DNA of 64,000 nt from Streptomyces clavuligerus (lineage in GTDB: Bacteria > Actinomycetota > Actinomycetes > Streptomycetales > Streptomycetaceae), in contig NZ_CP027858.1 in NCBI RefSeq assembly GCF_005519465.1, positions 6,497,001 through 6,561,000 on the forward strand, written 5' to 3'. A model generated the notes under the pieces. It saw only the letters and a program-made list of their open reading frames with translations, did no database searches and had not been told where the DNA came from. Shown in pieces: positions 15,959-26,169 of the stretch (position 1 is the stretch's first letter; every line of letters starts with the position of its first letter). A program made the translations under genes and the position numbers.

Positions 15959-17114
15959 GCCCGTGGCCGTCGTCGGGATCGGCCAGACCCGGCACGCCGC
16001 CGCCCGCCGCGACGTCTCCATCGCCGGACTCGTCCGCGAGGCCGCCCGGCGCGCCCTCGACGACGCCGGGCTGGACTGGGCCGACATCGACGCCGTCGTC
16101 ATCGGCAAGGCCCCCGACTTCTTCGAGGGCGTCATGATGCCCGAGCTGTATCTCGCCGACGCCCTCGGCGCGGTCGGCAAACCCCTGCTCCGGGTGCACA
16201 CCGCGGGCTCCGTCGGCGGCTCCACCGCGCTGGTCGCCGCCCAGCTCGTCACCGCCCGGGTGCACGCCACCGTCCTCGCCCTGGCCTTCGAGAAACAGTC
16301 CGAGTCCAACGCCATGTGGGGCCTGTCCCTGCCCGTCCCCTTCCAGCAGCCGCTGCTCGCGGGCGCGGGCGGCTTCTTCGCGCCCCATGTCCGCGCCTAC
16401 ATCCGGCGCAGCGGCGCCCCGCCGTCCATCGGCTCCCTCGTCGCCTACAAGGACCGCCGCAACGCCCTGCGGAACCCGTACGCCCATCTGCACGAGCACG
16501 ACATCACCCTGGAGAAGGTCCAGGCGTCCCCCATGCTGTGGGACCCCATCCGCTACTCCGAGACCTGCCCCTCGTCCGACGGGGCCTGTGCCATGGTCCT
16601 CACCGGCCGGGCGGGCGCCGCCCGCGCGCCCCGTCCGCCCGCGTGGCTGCACGGCGGCGCGATGCGCAGCGAGCCCACCCTCTTCGCGGGCAAGGACCCC
16701 GTGTCGCCCCGGGCCGGACGGGACTGCGCCGCCGAGGTCTACCGGCGGGCCGGGATCACCGACCCCCGCCGGGAGATCGACGTGGCCGAGATCTATGTCC
16801 CCTTCTCCTGGTACGAGCCGATGTGGCTGGAGAACCTGGGCTTCGCCGCCGAGGGCGAGGGCTGGCGGCTCACCGAGTCCGGTGTCACCGCCCTCGACGG
16901 CGAGCTGCCCGTCAACCCCTCCGGAGGCGTCCTCTCCGCCAACCCGATCGGGGCATCCGGAATGATCCGTTTCGCCGAGGCCGCGCTCCAGGTGCGCGGC
17001 GCGGCGGGCGAGCACCAGGTGCCCGGGGCGCGCCGGGCCCTGGGACACGCCTACGGGGGCGGCTCGCAGTTCTTCGCCATGTGGCTGGTGGGGTCCGAGC
17101 CGCCCCCCGGCTGA
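15948..17114 (+). CDS. Thiolase-fold lipid-transfer-type protein, copy 2
   Basis: A 388-residue second thiolase-fold protein. Features are VAVVGIGQTRH at the N-terminus, RVHTAGSVGGSTALVAAQLV at the nucleophile loop (Ser/Gly where a thiolase has Cys), SSDGACAMVL, YVPFSWYEP and a C-terminal NPSGGVLSANPIGASG followed by GHAYGGGSQFF. GTG 15948 is preceded by GGAAGGAG and overlaps the upstream gene. The conserved G-S-V-G-G-S loop is typical of Ltp-type proteins that pair with DUF35 partners. Copies 1 and 2 may form a heteromer with the double DUF35 protein; which subunit is catalytic cannot be told from sequence. Confidence 0.88.
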   Translation: MTAEPVAVVGIGQTRHAAARRDVSIAGLVREAARRALDDAGLDWADIDAVVIGKAPDFFEGVMMPELYLADALGAVGKPLLRVHTAGSVGGSTALVAAQLVTARVHATVLALAFEKQSESNAMWGLSLPVPFQQPLLAGAGGFFAPHVRAYIRRSGAPPSIGSLVAYKDRRNALRNPYAHLHEHDITLEKVQASPMLWDPIRYSETCPSSDGACAMVLTGRAGAARAPRPPAWLHGGAMRSEPTLFAGKDPVSPRAGRDCAAEVYRRAGITDPRREIDVAEIYVPFSWYEPMWLENLGFAAEGEGWRLTESGVTALDGELPVNPSGGVLSANPIGASGMIRFAEAALQVRGAAGEHQVPGARRALGHAYGGGSQFFAMWLVGSEPPPG

Positions 17115-17287
17115 GCCCGCGACCGCCCGCCGGACGGGTCCGGAACTCCCCGGTACGGGGCCCCGAGATGTCCCGCCGTGTCCGTTGTGACCGGGTCCCC
17201 GGTCGGGGGTGCGGGGAGCCGCACCACCCCCGCCCGGGGACCCGGCCCCCGGTCCGCCGGACGTCCCCGGCCACGTACCATGGCGGT

Positions 17288-17788
17288 ATGTCCTTCCTCC
17301 GCCGCCGCAGCGCTCCCACACCCGCGGGCCCGGACTTCGACGTCCTGGCCATGGACCCGGGGGACTGGCCCGGCAATCTCGGCGCGGGGCTGCTGCCCGC
17401 GCCCGACGGCACCTGTCAGGGCGTCTTTCTGCGGTACGACCTCTTCGGCGGCCGCGGCCCCGCGATGATCATCGGAAATCTGCCCCAGGGCTCGCCCGCG
17501 CGCGAGGTCGAGGAGGGACAGATCCCCTTCGAGGTGGCCCAGCTGCTGCTGGCGCTGGAGAACGAGGAGCAGGTCGAGGTGGTCGGCACCGAGGACGTGC
17601 CCGTGATGCAGGGCGACAATCTGCTGATCGTGCGGCGGCTGAAGCTCTCCGAGAGCCGGATCTCCTGCGTCCAGTTCGACCGCAGCGACGATGTGCTCGT
17701 CACCATCGCGAGCTGGGACCGGCCCATCACGGACGACCTCTACGCGCTGCTCAAGCCGCTGCCCGCCGAGCTGTTCCAGCAGGGCTGA
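17288..17788 (+). CDS. Conserved hypothetical protein (Streptomyces type)
   Basis: A 166-residue acidic soluble protein, no signal peptide or membrane segment. It has the composition of a folded cytosolic protein (DFDVLAMDPGDWPGNLGAG; VFLRYDLFGGRGPAMIIGNL; VQFDRSDDVLVTIASWDRP). I do not recognise a characterised domain. It starts 173 bases after the thiolase gene and ends at a strong hairpin shared with the convergent geosmin synthase gene, so it is probably its own transcript. No function assigned. Confidence 0.75.
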   Translation: MSFLRRRSAPTPAGPDFDVLAMDPGDWPGNLGAGLLPAPDGTCQGVFLRYDLFGGRGPAMIIGNLPQGSPAREVEEGQIPFEVAQLLLALENEEQVEVVGTEDVPVMQGDNLLIVRRLKLSESRISCVQFDRSDDVLVTIASWDRPITDDLYALLKPLPAELFQQG

Positions 17789-17806
17789 CACCCACCGCCC
17801 ACCGCC

Positions 17807-17844
17807 GCGCCGGGCGGGACCGGAACCCCGGTCCCGCCCGGCGC
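17807..17844. terminator. Bidirectional terminator, 17-bp perfect stem
   Basis: GCGCCGGGCGGGACCGG pairs with CCGGTCCCGCCCGGCGC around an AACC loop. It sits between convergent genes and can stop both. Confidence 0.85.
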
Positions 17845-17863
17845 ACCCGTCTCAGGCCGGGTG

Positions 17864-20113
<2,250 letters not shown>

Positions 20114-20143
20114 TCACCGAAATAGTCACACGAAATGATGAAC

Positions 20144-20171
20144 GGGCCGCCGGTTTTCGCACCGGCGGTCC
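20144..20171. terminator. Terminator hairpin downstream of amidase gene
   Basis: CCGCCGGT and ACCGGCGG arms around TTTCGC, extendable to 11 pairs with one G-U. It lies just beyond the amidase stop, so it ends that minus-strand transcript before geoA. Confidence 0.7.
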
Positions 20172-20191
20172 CCTTCGTCCCCCTGCCGGCC

Positions 20192-22330
20192 TCAGTGCAC
20201 CGGCCGCACATCCGAAGCCTTCACAAAAGCGACCCGGTGACCGAACTGGATCTCGTAGTACAGCTCCGCACCCCGCACCACCCGGTGCCCCGACGGGTCG
20301 AACGTCTTCGCGTAGAAGTACTCACCGCGCACCAGATCCCCCGCCACATAGCGCTGACCGGCGGGGAGGGAGTAGGGGTAGGGCGCGAGCGGCTGCACCG
20401 GGACGCCCTCGGGGTAGGCCGCCGGCTCCGGATAGGCCCGCCCGTACACCGGCACCTCGGCCGGACCCGGCCGCGGAGCGATCAGCACACCCCGTGAACC
20501 CACCGCGGTCGGCTGCTCCGGCGGGTTGTGGAACCACGCCTTCTGCCCCAGGTACCAGATCGCCGTCCACGCCCCCTGACGCTCGGCCACCGCGAACCGC
20601 TGACCCGTCGACGCCCGCGCCCCCGTGTCGTTGACCTGCGTGGTCGAGTCCTCGCCGCCCGGCCGCAGCCCGATGTCACGGACCAGCGGCGCGTCGGGGG
20701 ACGGAGCGGTGTGCAGCCGGACCGCGCCCGAGCCGTGCGGCGCGCACACCTCGCCCGGCCTGGCGCAGCCCGTGAACACCGGCTGGTGCCGCGCGTACTC
20801 CGGACGGACCGTCACCACCCGCGCCCACGGCCCCGCCGTCGCCCGGAAGGGCTTGCCCAGCAGGGTGAAGTAGTGGTCCCAGTCCCAGTACGGGCCCGGG
20901 TCCGTGTGCATCCCCCGGATCGTCGCCGCCGTCGTCCCCGGCACATTGTCGTGCCCGAGGATGTGCTGCCGGTCCAGCGGAATGTCGTACTTCCGCGCCA
21001 GATACCGCACCAGCCGTGCCGACGACCGGTACATCGCCTCCGTGTACCAGGTGTCCGGCGCCGTCAGGAAACCCTCGTGCTCCAGCCCGATGGAGTGGGC
21101 GTTGACGAACCAGTTGCCCGCGTGCCAGGCGACATCCCGCAACGGGACATGCTGCGCGATGTGCCCGTCGGACGCGCGCAGACTGTACTGCCACGACACA
21201 TACGCCGGGTTCTGCACCAGCCGCAGGGTGGTGTCCCAGGTGGCCTCCGTGTCGTGCACCACGATGTAGCGGATCTTCTGCGAGCGGGGCCGCTCCGACC
21301 GGTCGTGGTTGCCGTACCCGCCGCCGGGCAGCTCCTGGTACGGCGCCGGGAGCCACTCGCAGGACACCGTCCGCGGACACTCCGTCCCCTGCGCGCGCGC
21401 CTCCCGCAGCCCGAGCCCGGAGAGCCGGCCCGGAGCGGGGACGGCCGACGGATCGGCCGCGAGCACGACCCGCGCCCCGCTGTCCGTCGTCCGGGCCGCG
21501 CCCGAGCGGATCACCGAGAAGACGTCGTCCGCGTAGGCGCGCGCGGTCGCCGTGTCGTCGGCGCCCGAGAACAGCGCCACCGCGCCGTACCAGTCGGCAG
21601 CCGAACCGCCCGCCGGACGGTCCAGCCGCCGCTGCGCATCGGCCAGCAGCGCCGCGCCGCCGCGCACATTGGCGACCGGGTCGGAACGCAGCCGTCCGGC
21701 GTCGATGCCCGAGAGCCGCGCCGCCCGTTCCAGGGTGCGCAGCCGCTCGGGCGGGGTGCCCGCCGCGAGCCCCGGGGGAAGGGCGGCCCCGGTCGCGGAC
21801 ACCACCGGCGGACGGCGGTCGTCGCCGCGCCGGTCCTCCTCGCCCCCGGGGTGGCGGTGAGGAGCGCCGGCCGGACCCGCCGCCTCGCGGAGCGCGGTCC
21901 GCGCATCGGTCAGATGCATCGGGCCGTAACCGCCGCTGACACTCGGCGCGCCGCCGTGCCCGTCCCAGCGGGACTGGAGATACGCGACACCGAGCAGCAC
22001 CTCACGGGGCACCCGGTACGCGGCGGCGGCGGAGGTGAACGCCTCCATGAGCGAGCCGGGCGCCGCCGCCGGGGCCGACGGCCGGGGAGCGGCAGCCGCC
22101 CCTCCCTGGCCCATGAGCCCCGCCGACAGCAGCGGCAGCAGCAGCGCCACGGACGCCGCCTGCACACCCGCGCCGCGGAGGCGGCGCGCGACCGGGGCCG
22201 GTCTGTGACCGCGGCCCGGCGCGGAACCGGCCACCGGACCGGACCGGGGACCGGAAGCGGACAGGGGGCCCGGCACGGGGCCGGGGCTGGATACAGGGTC
22301 GGGTACAGGACCTGATACGGCGTCGGACAC
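20192..22330 (-). CDS. Secreted N-acetylmuramoyl-L-alanine amidase (Amidase_2/PGRP fold)
   Basis: About 712 residues from GTG 22330. After a Pro/Gly/Ser-rich N-terminus comes a signal-like hydrophobic segment (ASVALLLPLLSAGLM). A helical module like soluble lytic transglycosylase N-halves follows (VPREVLLGVAYLQSRWDGHG...GYGPMHL). The amidase domain has zinc ligands in IVVHDTEATW, IGLEHEG and GMHTDPGPYWDWDHYF, with HAGNW and ILGHDNVPG between. The C-terminus carries SH3-like repeats. It cleaves the MurNAc-L-Ala bond of peptidoglycan. The start is uncertain: GTG 22330 has AGGAGG 11 bases upstream and TTG 22336 has it at 5. A frame extends to 22408 without a clear ribosome-binding site. Confidence 0.9.
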   Translation of the reverse strand: MSDAVSGPVPDPVSSPGPVPGPLSASGPRSGPVAGSAPGRGHRPAPVARRLRGAGVQAASVALLLPLLSAGLMGQGGAAAAPRPSAPAAAPGSLMEAFTSAAAAYRVPREVLLGVAYLQSRWDGHGGAPSVSGGYGPMHLTDARTALREAAGPAGAPHRHPGGEEDRRGDDRRPPVVSATGAALPPGLAAGTPPERLRTLERAARLSGIDAGRLRSDPVANVRGGAALLADAQRRLDRPAGGSAADWYGAVALFSGADDTATARAYADDVFSVIRSGAARTTDSGARVVLAADPSAVPAPGRLSGLGLREARAQGTECPRTVSCEWLPAPYQELPGGGYGNHDRSERPRSQKIRYIVVHDTEATWDTTLRLVQNPAYVSWQYSLRASDGHIAQHVPLRDVAWHAGNWFVNAHSIGLEHEGFLTAPDTWYTEAMYRSSARLVRYLARKYDIPLDRQHILGHDNVPGTTAATIRGMHTDPGPYWDWDHYFTLLGKPFRATAGPWARVVTVRPEYARHQPVFTGCARPGEVCAPHGSGAVRLHTAPSPDAPLVRDIGLRPGGEDSTTQVNDTGARASTGQRFAVAERQGAWTAIWYLGQKAWFHNPPEQPTAVGSRGVLIAPRPGPAEVPVYGRAYPEPAAYPEGVPVQPLAPYPYSLPAGQRYVAGDLVRGEYFYAKTFDPSGHRVVRGAELYYEIQFGHRVAFVKASDVRPVH

Positions 22331-22542
22331 GGGCAAGGCGGCCTCCTGGGAGGGACAGGGCACGCGCGGGGCGGACGCGCGGGGCGCGAACCGGGAGCGA
22401 GACACCACGCATATCCACCCCGGCCCGATCCGTCAATCACCCCGCGCCGTGCCGGACGGCCGTCCACACCCTTTCGGTCGCGTCCCAAATGCCCCTTCAG
22501 GAACAGGAGTTCACCGACATGACCCTGTCGAACACCGGAACG

Positions 22543-22555
22543 GATCAGTGTGATC
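22543..22555. promoter_or_regulatory. GATCA-GTG-TGATC dyad
   Basis: Perfect 5-bp-arm inverted repeat upstream of the decayed frame at 22597-23161 and about 135-210 bases from the amidase start. Possible operator; no regulator assigned. Confidence 0.3.
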
Positions 22556-22596
22556 GGCCGGGCCGGCCGGAAGCGGTTCGACCGCGTGGCCGAGGA

Positions 22597-23161
22597 GTGA
22601 CGGCGGACGTGCGGAGGGTCGGATTCCCCCGTGAGGTGACCTCCCCGTTCGAGAACGCGGCACTCGACCGGGGCCGCGCCCGGCCCGCTCAACGTCCGGC
22701 GCCCGGCAGCGCGACGGCCCCCGGCGGCGTCCCCCGGCGGCTCCGGCCTCGCCACCGCCGCCCGGCGACCCGGGCCCTCGTCACCGTCCAGGACGAACGG
22801 GACACCATGCTGACCGTCGGGATCGGTCTGCTCTCCCTCTCCGCCCCGCTGATGCTCCGGGCCGCCGTCTCCCAGCGGCCGGGACCCACCCCGCCCGCCC
22901 AGTGGATCAGCGTCTCCGAGGACGCTCCGGTGCACGCCTGGCAGGGGCGCGGAAGGCGACAGCACCCGCCCACAACACGATCGAACGCGTCCACCGCACG
23001 GCGACCCGGAGCACCGGCTCCCTCGGCAGGAGATCCGCACCGTCCGCTCCCCGGCCGTGACGGCCCGCCCGGACCCGGTCGGCGGCATCCCGGTGGTCCT
23101 GCCGCCCGGCTTCCCGCTCCGCGAGCCCATCGCCCGCTCCACCGCGGCCCGGACCCGCTGA
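22597..23161 (+). pseudogene. Possible frameshifted small gene (remnant)
   Basis: In the 860-base gap between the amidase and phosphotransferase genes, strong G/C third-position bias moves through three frames. A first segment from GTG 22597 includes MLTVGIGLLSLSAPLML at 22807 and runs to about 22960. A second, reading HNTIERVHRTATRSTGSLG, runs to about 23030. A third, reading IPVVLPPGFPLREPIARS, ends at TGA 23159-23161. Two frameshifts would join them into one protein of about 185 residues with a single hydrophobic segment. I do not recognise the family. Alternatives are sequencing errors or non-coding DNA. Confidence 0.3.
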
Positions 23162-23272
23162 GACGGCCGGGCCGGGGCCGCGGCGTGTCGGCCACCGGCT
23201 GCCCGGACACGGCCGCGCCGCGCGCCCGGTGCACCTCCGGACACGCGGCGCGGCTCCCCTCCGGAGCGGCCC

Positions 23273-24391
23273 TCAGCGGGTGCCGACCGCCGCCCGTACG
23301 GCCCTGCGCGCCAGGGCGCAGTCGTCGTGCAGCCGCCGCAGCAGCAGCCGCTGCTCCTCACCCGCGGACAGCCCGTTCGGCGAGATGACGGCCGGACCCG
23401 GAGTCGCCTCCCGCATCGTGCGCTGCACGGCCGTCTCATAGGTGCGGATCTCACGCGTCAGCACCAGCATCAGATTCACCAGAAAGGCGTCACGGGCGTC
23501 CGGCCCCGCGAGCTGGGCCGCCTGGCTCACCCGCCGCCGCGCCGCCGGGGCGTCGCCGAGCACCGCCCAGAGCGTGGCCAGGTCGTACCCCGGCAGATAC
23601 CACCCGGCGTGCTCCCAGTCGACCAGCACCGGACCCGCCGGGGACAGCAGGACGTTGGAGAGCAGGGCGTCCCCATGGCAGAACTGGCTGATGCCCTGCC
23701 GCCCGCCGGACTGCGCCAGACCGTGCAGCAGCTTCTGGAGGTCCCCGAGATCGCGGTCGGTGAACAGCCCCAGCTCGTGGTAGCGCGTGATCCGCGAGGC
23801 GTAGTCCAGCGGCCGGTCGAACAGCTCGGCCGGTGGCCGCCAGCTGTTGAGACGGGTGATCGCGGCGAGCACGGCGGCGGAGTCGGCCCGGGGCGGGGCC
23901 TCCGACGGATGCCGCGAGAGCGCCGCCGGACGGCCCGGCATCCGCTCGATCACCAGGGTGCAGTTCTCGGGGTCGGCGGCGACCAGCCGGGGCGCGCGCA
24001 CCGGGGGCCGCTGCCGGACGAAGGTCCGGTAGACAGCTATTTCATGGCGGAATCGCTCCACCCAGACGGACGAGCGGTCCAGCAGGCACTTGGCGACCGC
24101 GGTCGACCGGCCCGTCGTCCCGACGATCAGCACGGACCGCCCGCTCCGGCGCAGGACCTGCACCGGGTGGAACTCCGGGCAGATCCGGTGCACCGAGGCG
24201 ACCGCCATGCGCAGCTGTGTGCCCTGCGCGCCCGACAGGTCGATTCTTCCGCCGACGGGCGCGCCGGCGACCGTGGCCGCCCTGCGCGACCGGGCGGCGC
24301 CCACCGGGTCCGCGTACGGTCCAGCACCCGCCGCGGCGGCCGGGCGCCGCGGCCGGTACGGGGCGGACACGGAGGACGATGCTGTGTACAT
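23273..24391 (-). CDS. Aminoglycoside phosphotransferase-fold (APH) family protein
   Basis: A 372-residue protein of the protein-kinase-like APH/choline-kinase superfamily. Brenner's catalytic motif is [13 protein letters not shown] (Asp and Asn) and the metal-binding motif is [27 protein letters not shown] is the likely ATP-Lys region. The first about 70 residues are Ala/Arg-rich and poorly conserved. ATG 24391 was chosen; GAAGGGA lies 12 bases upstream, and the longer frame to 24529 lacks support. It is divergent from the NsdA-like regulator. The substrate is probably a small metabolite; antibiotic resistance should not be assumed from the family name. Confidence 0.82.
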   Translation of the reverse strand: MYTASSSVSAPYRPRRPAAAAGAGPYADPVGAARSRRAATVAGAPVGGRIDLSGAQGTQLRMAVASVHRICPEFHPVQVLRRSGRSVLIVGTTGRSTAVAKCLLDRSSVWVERFRHEIAVYRTFVRQRPPVRAPRLVAADPENCTLVIERMPGRPAALSRHPSEAPPRADSAAVLAAITRLNSWRPPAELFDRPLDYASRITRYHELGLFTDRDLGDLQKLLHGLAQSGGRQGISQFCHGDALLSNVLLSPAGPVLVDWEHAGWYLPGYDLATLWAVLGDAPAARRRVSQAAQLAGPDARDAFLVNLMLVLTREIRTYETAVQRTMREATPGPAVISPNGLSAGEEQRLLLRRLHDDCALARRAVRAAVGTR

Positions 24392-24534
24392 GGGGGTGAC
24401 AGATCCCTTCGTGCGCCGACGGATGTGCGTGCGCCACCCCGGCCGGACGGCCGTCCGCACCCTGGGGAATGCGTGGCCGCCGGGCCGTGGATGACGCGTT
24501 CCTAACTCACACCACGGAACGGGTGGCACACCAT

Positions 24535-24564
24535 CTGGCGAACCCTGGCGAACCCTGGCGAATA
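24535..24564. repeat. Three tandem 10-bp repeats (CTGGCGAACC) in the divergent promoter
   Basis: Two exact copies of CTGGCGAACC and a third CTGGCGAATA run head to tail, 60 bases before the regulator's GTG at 24624. The period is close to one helical turn, so a protein could bind all three on one DNA face. Confidence 0.75.
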
Positions 24565-24623
24565 GTCGCCACCCCCCTGACGGGGGGTTACTGTCAACTC
24601 AGCCGAGAACCTGGGGGCTTGAC

Positions 24624-26117
24624 GTGAGCGGAGTACCCAACACCCGCCTGTGCGACCTGTTCGGCCTGGCCGGCTGGTCCAAGGGCGAACTCGCGAGACT
24701 CGTGAACCGGCAGGCGGCGGCCATGGGCCACCCCCAGCTCGCCACGGACACCTCGCGGGTCAGGCGCTGGATCGACATGGGGGAGACCCCGCGCGATCCG
24801 GTGCCCCGGGTGCTGGCCGCCCTGTTCACCGAGCGGCTCGGCCGTGTCGTGACCATCGAGGATCTCGGGTTTGTACGGAACGGGCGAGCGGGCAGACGCA
24901 AGGCGGCGCAGGACGCCGGCGACCCTGACGGCCTGCCGATGTCACCCGGCCGGACGGCTGCGGTCCTCACCGAATTCACGGGAATGGACCTCATGCTCAA
25001 CCGACGCGGCTTGGTGGGCGCGGGCGCCGCGCTCGCCGCGGGATCGTCGCTCAGCAGTGCCATGCGCGACTGGCTGAACTCCGATCCGGCACTCGCCCAG
25101 GACGCCCCCTACTCCGAGAATCCCCTCCACGCCGACCCGGCCGGATACGACCGCTATGAGGCGGCGCCCATCGGCTCCCAGGAGATCGAGGCGCTGGAAC
25201 GCTCCGTCGAGGTCTTCCGCGCCTGGGACGCCGCCCGCGGCGGCGGCCTCCAGCGCAAGGCCGTGGTGGGCCAGCTCAACGAGGTGGGCGGCATGCTCTC
25301 CTACCGCCACCCCGAACACCTCCAGCGGCGCCTGTGGGGCGTCGCCGCCAACCTCGCCGTGCTCGCGGGCTGGATGTCCCACGACATCGGCCTGGAGCCC
25401 ACGGCACAGAAGTACTTCATCATCGCCGCCCACGCCGCACGCGAGGGCGGCGACCGGCCGCGCGCCGGAGAGGCGCTCTCCCGGGCCGCCCGGCAGATGG
25501 TGCACCTGGGCCGCCCCGACGACGCACTCGATCTGATGAAACTCGCCCAGTCGGGCTCCGGCGACGAGACCCTGCCCCGCACCCGCGCCATGCTCTACAC
25601 CATCGAGGCATGGGCCCAGGCGTCCATGGGCCAGGGACAGGCCGTCCGCAGAACCCTCGGCAAGGCGGAGGAGCTGTTCGTCTCCGACAAGGGCGATGTG
25701 CCCCCGCCCAGTTGGATGCAGATGTTCGACGAGGCCGATCTGCACGGCATGGAGGCCCTGGCCTACCGCACCCTCGCCGACCACGACCCCACCGCCGCGA
25801 CCATCGCCCAGGGACACGCCCGCAAGGCCCTGGAACTGCGCGCCAGCGGACACCAGCGGTCACAGATCTTCGACTACATCTCCATGGCGTCGGCCAGCTT
25901 CATCGCCGACGAGCCCGAACAGGCCGACCGCTACGCCCGGCTGGCCCTGGTCTCCATGGGGGAGACCTCCTCGCACCGGACCTGGGACCGCCTCCGTGAG
26001 ATGTACCGGCTGACCGGGCAGTACGCGGGCTACCACCGGATCGAGGAACTGCGCCGGGAGATCCGGCTCGCCCTGCCCAACAGCCCTTCCCTCAAGGCCA
26101 GGAACGCGGAGGTCTGA
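24624..26117 (+). CDS. NsdA-like tetratricopeptide regulatory protein
   Basis: A 497-residue protein resembling NsdA, a negative regulator of sporulation and antibiotic production in Streptomyces. The N-terminus has a helix-turn-helix-like block (GWSKGELARLVNRQA...TDTSRVRRWIDMG, residues about 17-52). An NRRGLVGAGAALAAGSSL segment near 130 is typical of this protein group. The rest (about 180-490) is alpha-helical TPR-like sequence (YFIIAAHAAREGGDRPRAGEALSRAARQ). It probably binds DNA or a partner protein. GTG 24624 follows GGGGG and the 10-bp repeat array. It is an NsdA-type paralogue or orthologue; which one cannot be decided here. Confidence 0.75.
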   Translation: MSGVPNTRLCDLFGLAGWSKGELARLVNRQAAAMGHPQLATDTSRVRRWIDMGETPRDPVPRVLAALFTERLGRVVTIEDLGFVRNGRAGRRKAAQDAGDPDGLPMSPGRTAAVLTEFTGMDLMLNRRGLVGAGAALAAGSSLSSAMRDWLNSDPALAQDAPYSENPLHADPAGYDRYEAAPIGSQEIEALERSVEVFRAWDAARGGGLQRKAVVGQLNEVGGMLSYRHPEHLQRRLWGVAANLAVLAGWMSHDIGLEPTAQKYFIIAAHAAREGGDRPRAGEALSRAARQMVHLGRPDDALDLMKLAQSGSGDETLPRTRAMLYTIEAWAQASMGQGQAVRRTLGKAEELFVSDKGDVPPPSWMQMFDEADLHGMEALAYRTLADHDPTAATIAQGHARKALELRASGHQRSQIFDYISMASASFIADEPEQADRYARLALVSMGETSSHRTWDRLREMYRLTGQYAGYHRIEELRREIRLALPNSPSLKARNAEV

Positions 26118-26169
26118 ACCACCCCGGCACGGAGATCCCGGGACGCGGTCCGCGCGGGCCCGTATCCGG

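Noticed and set aside
23273..24391. Antibiotic resistance gene (aminoglycoside phosphotransferase)
   Set aside because: Only the general kinase fold is supported. There is no resistance-type context, and many APH-fold proteins act on metabolites.
24535..24564. Three short direct repeats as a CRISPR-like array
   Set aside because: Units are 10 bp and contiguous with no spacers; a binding-site array is more plausible.
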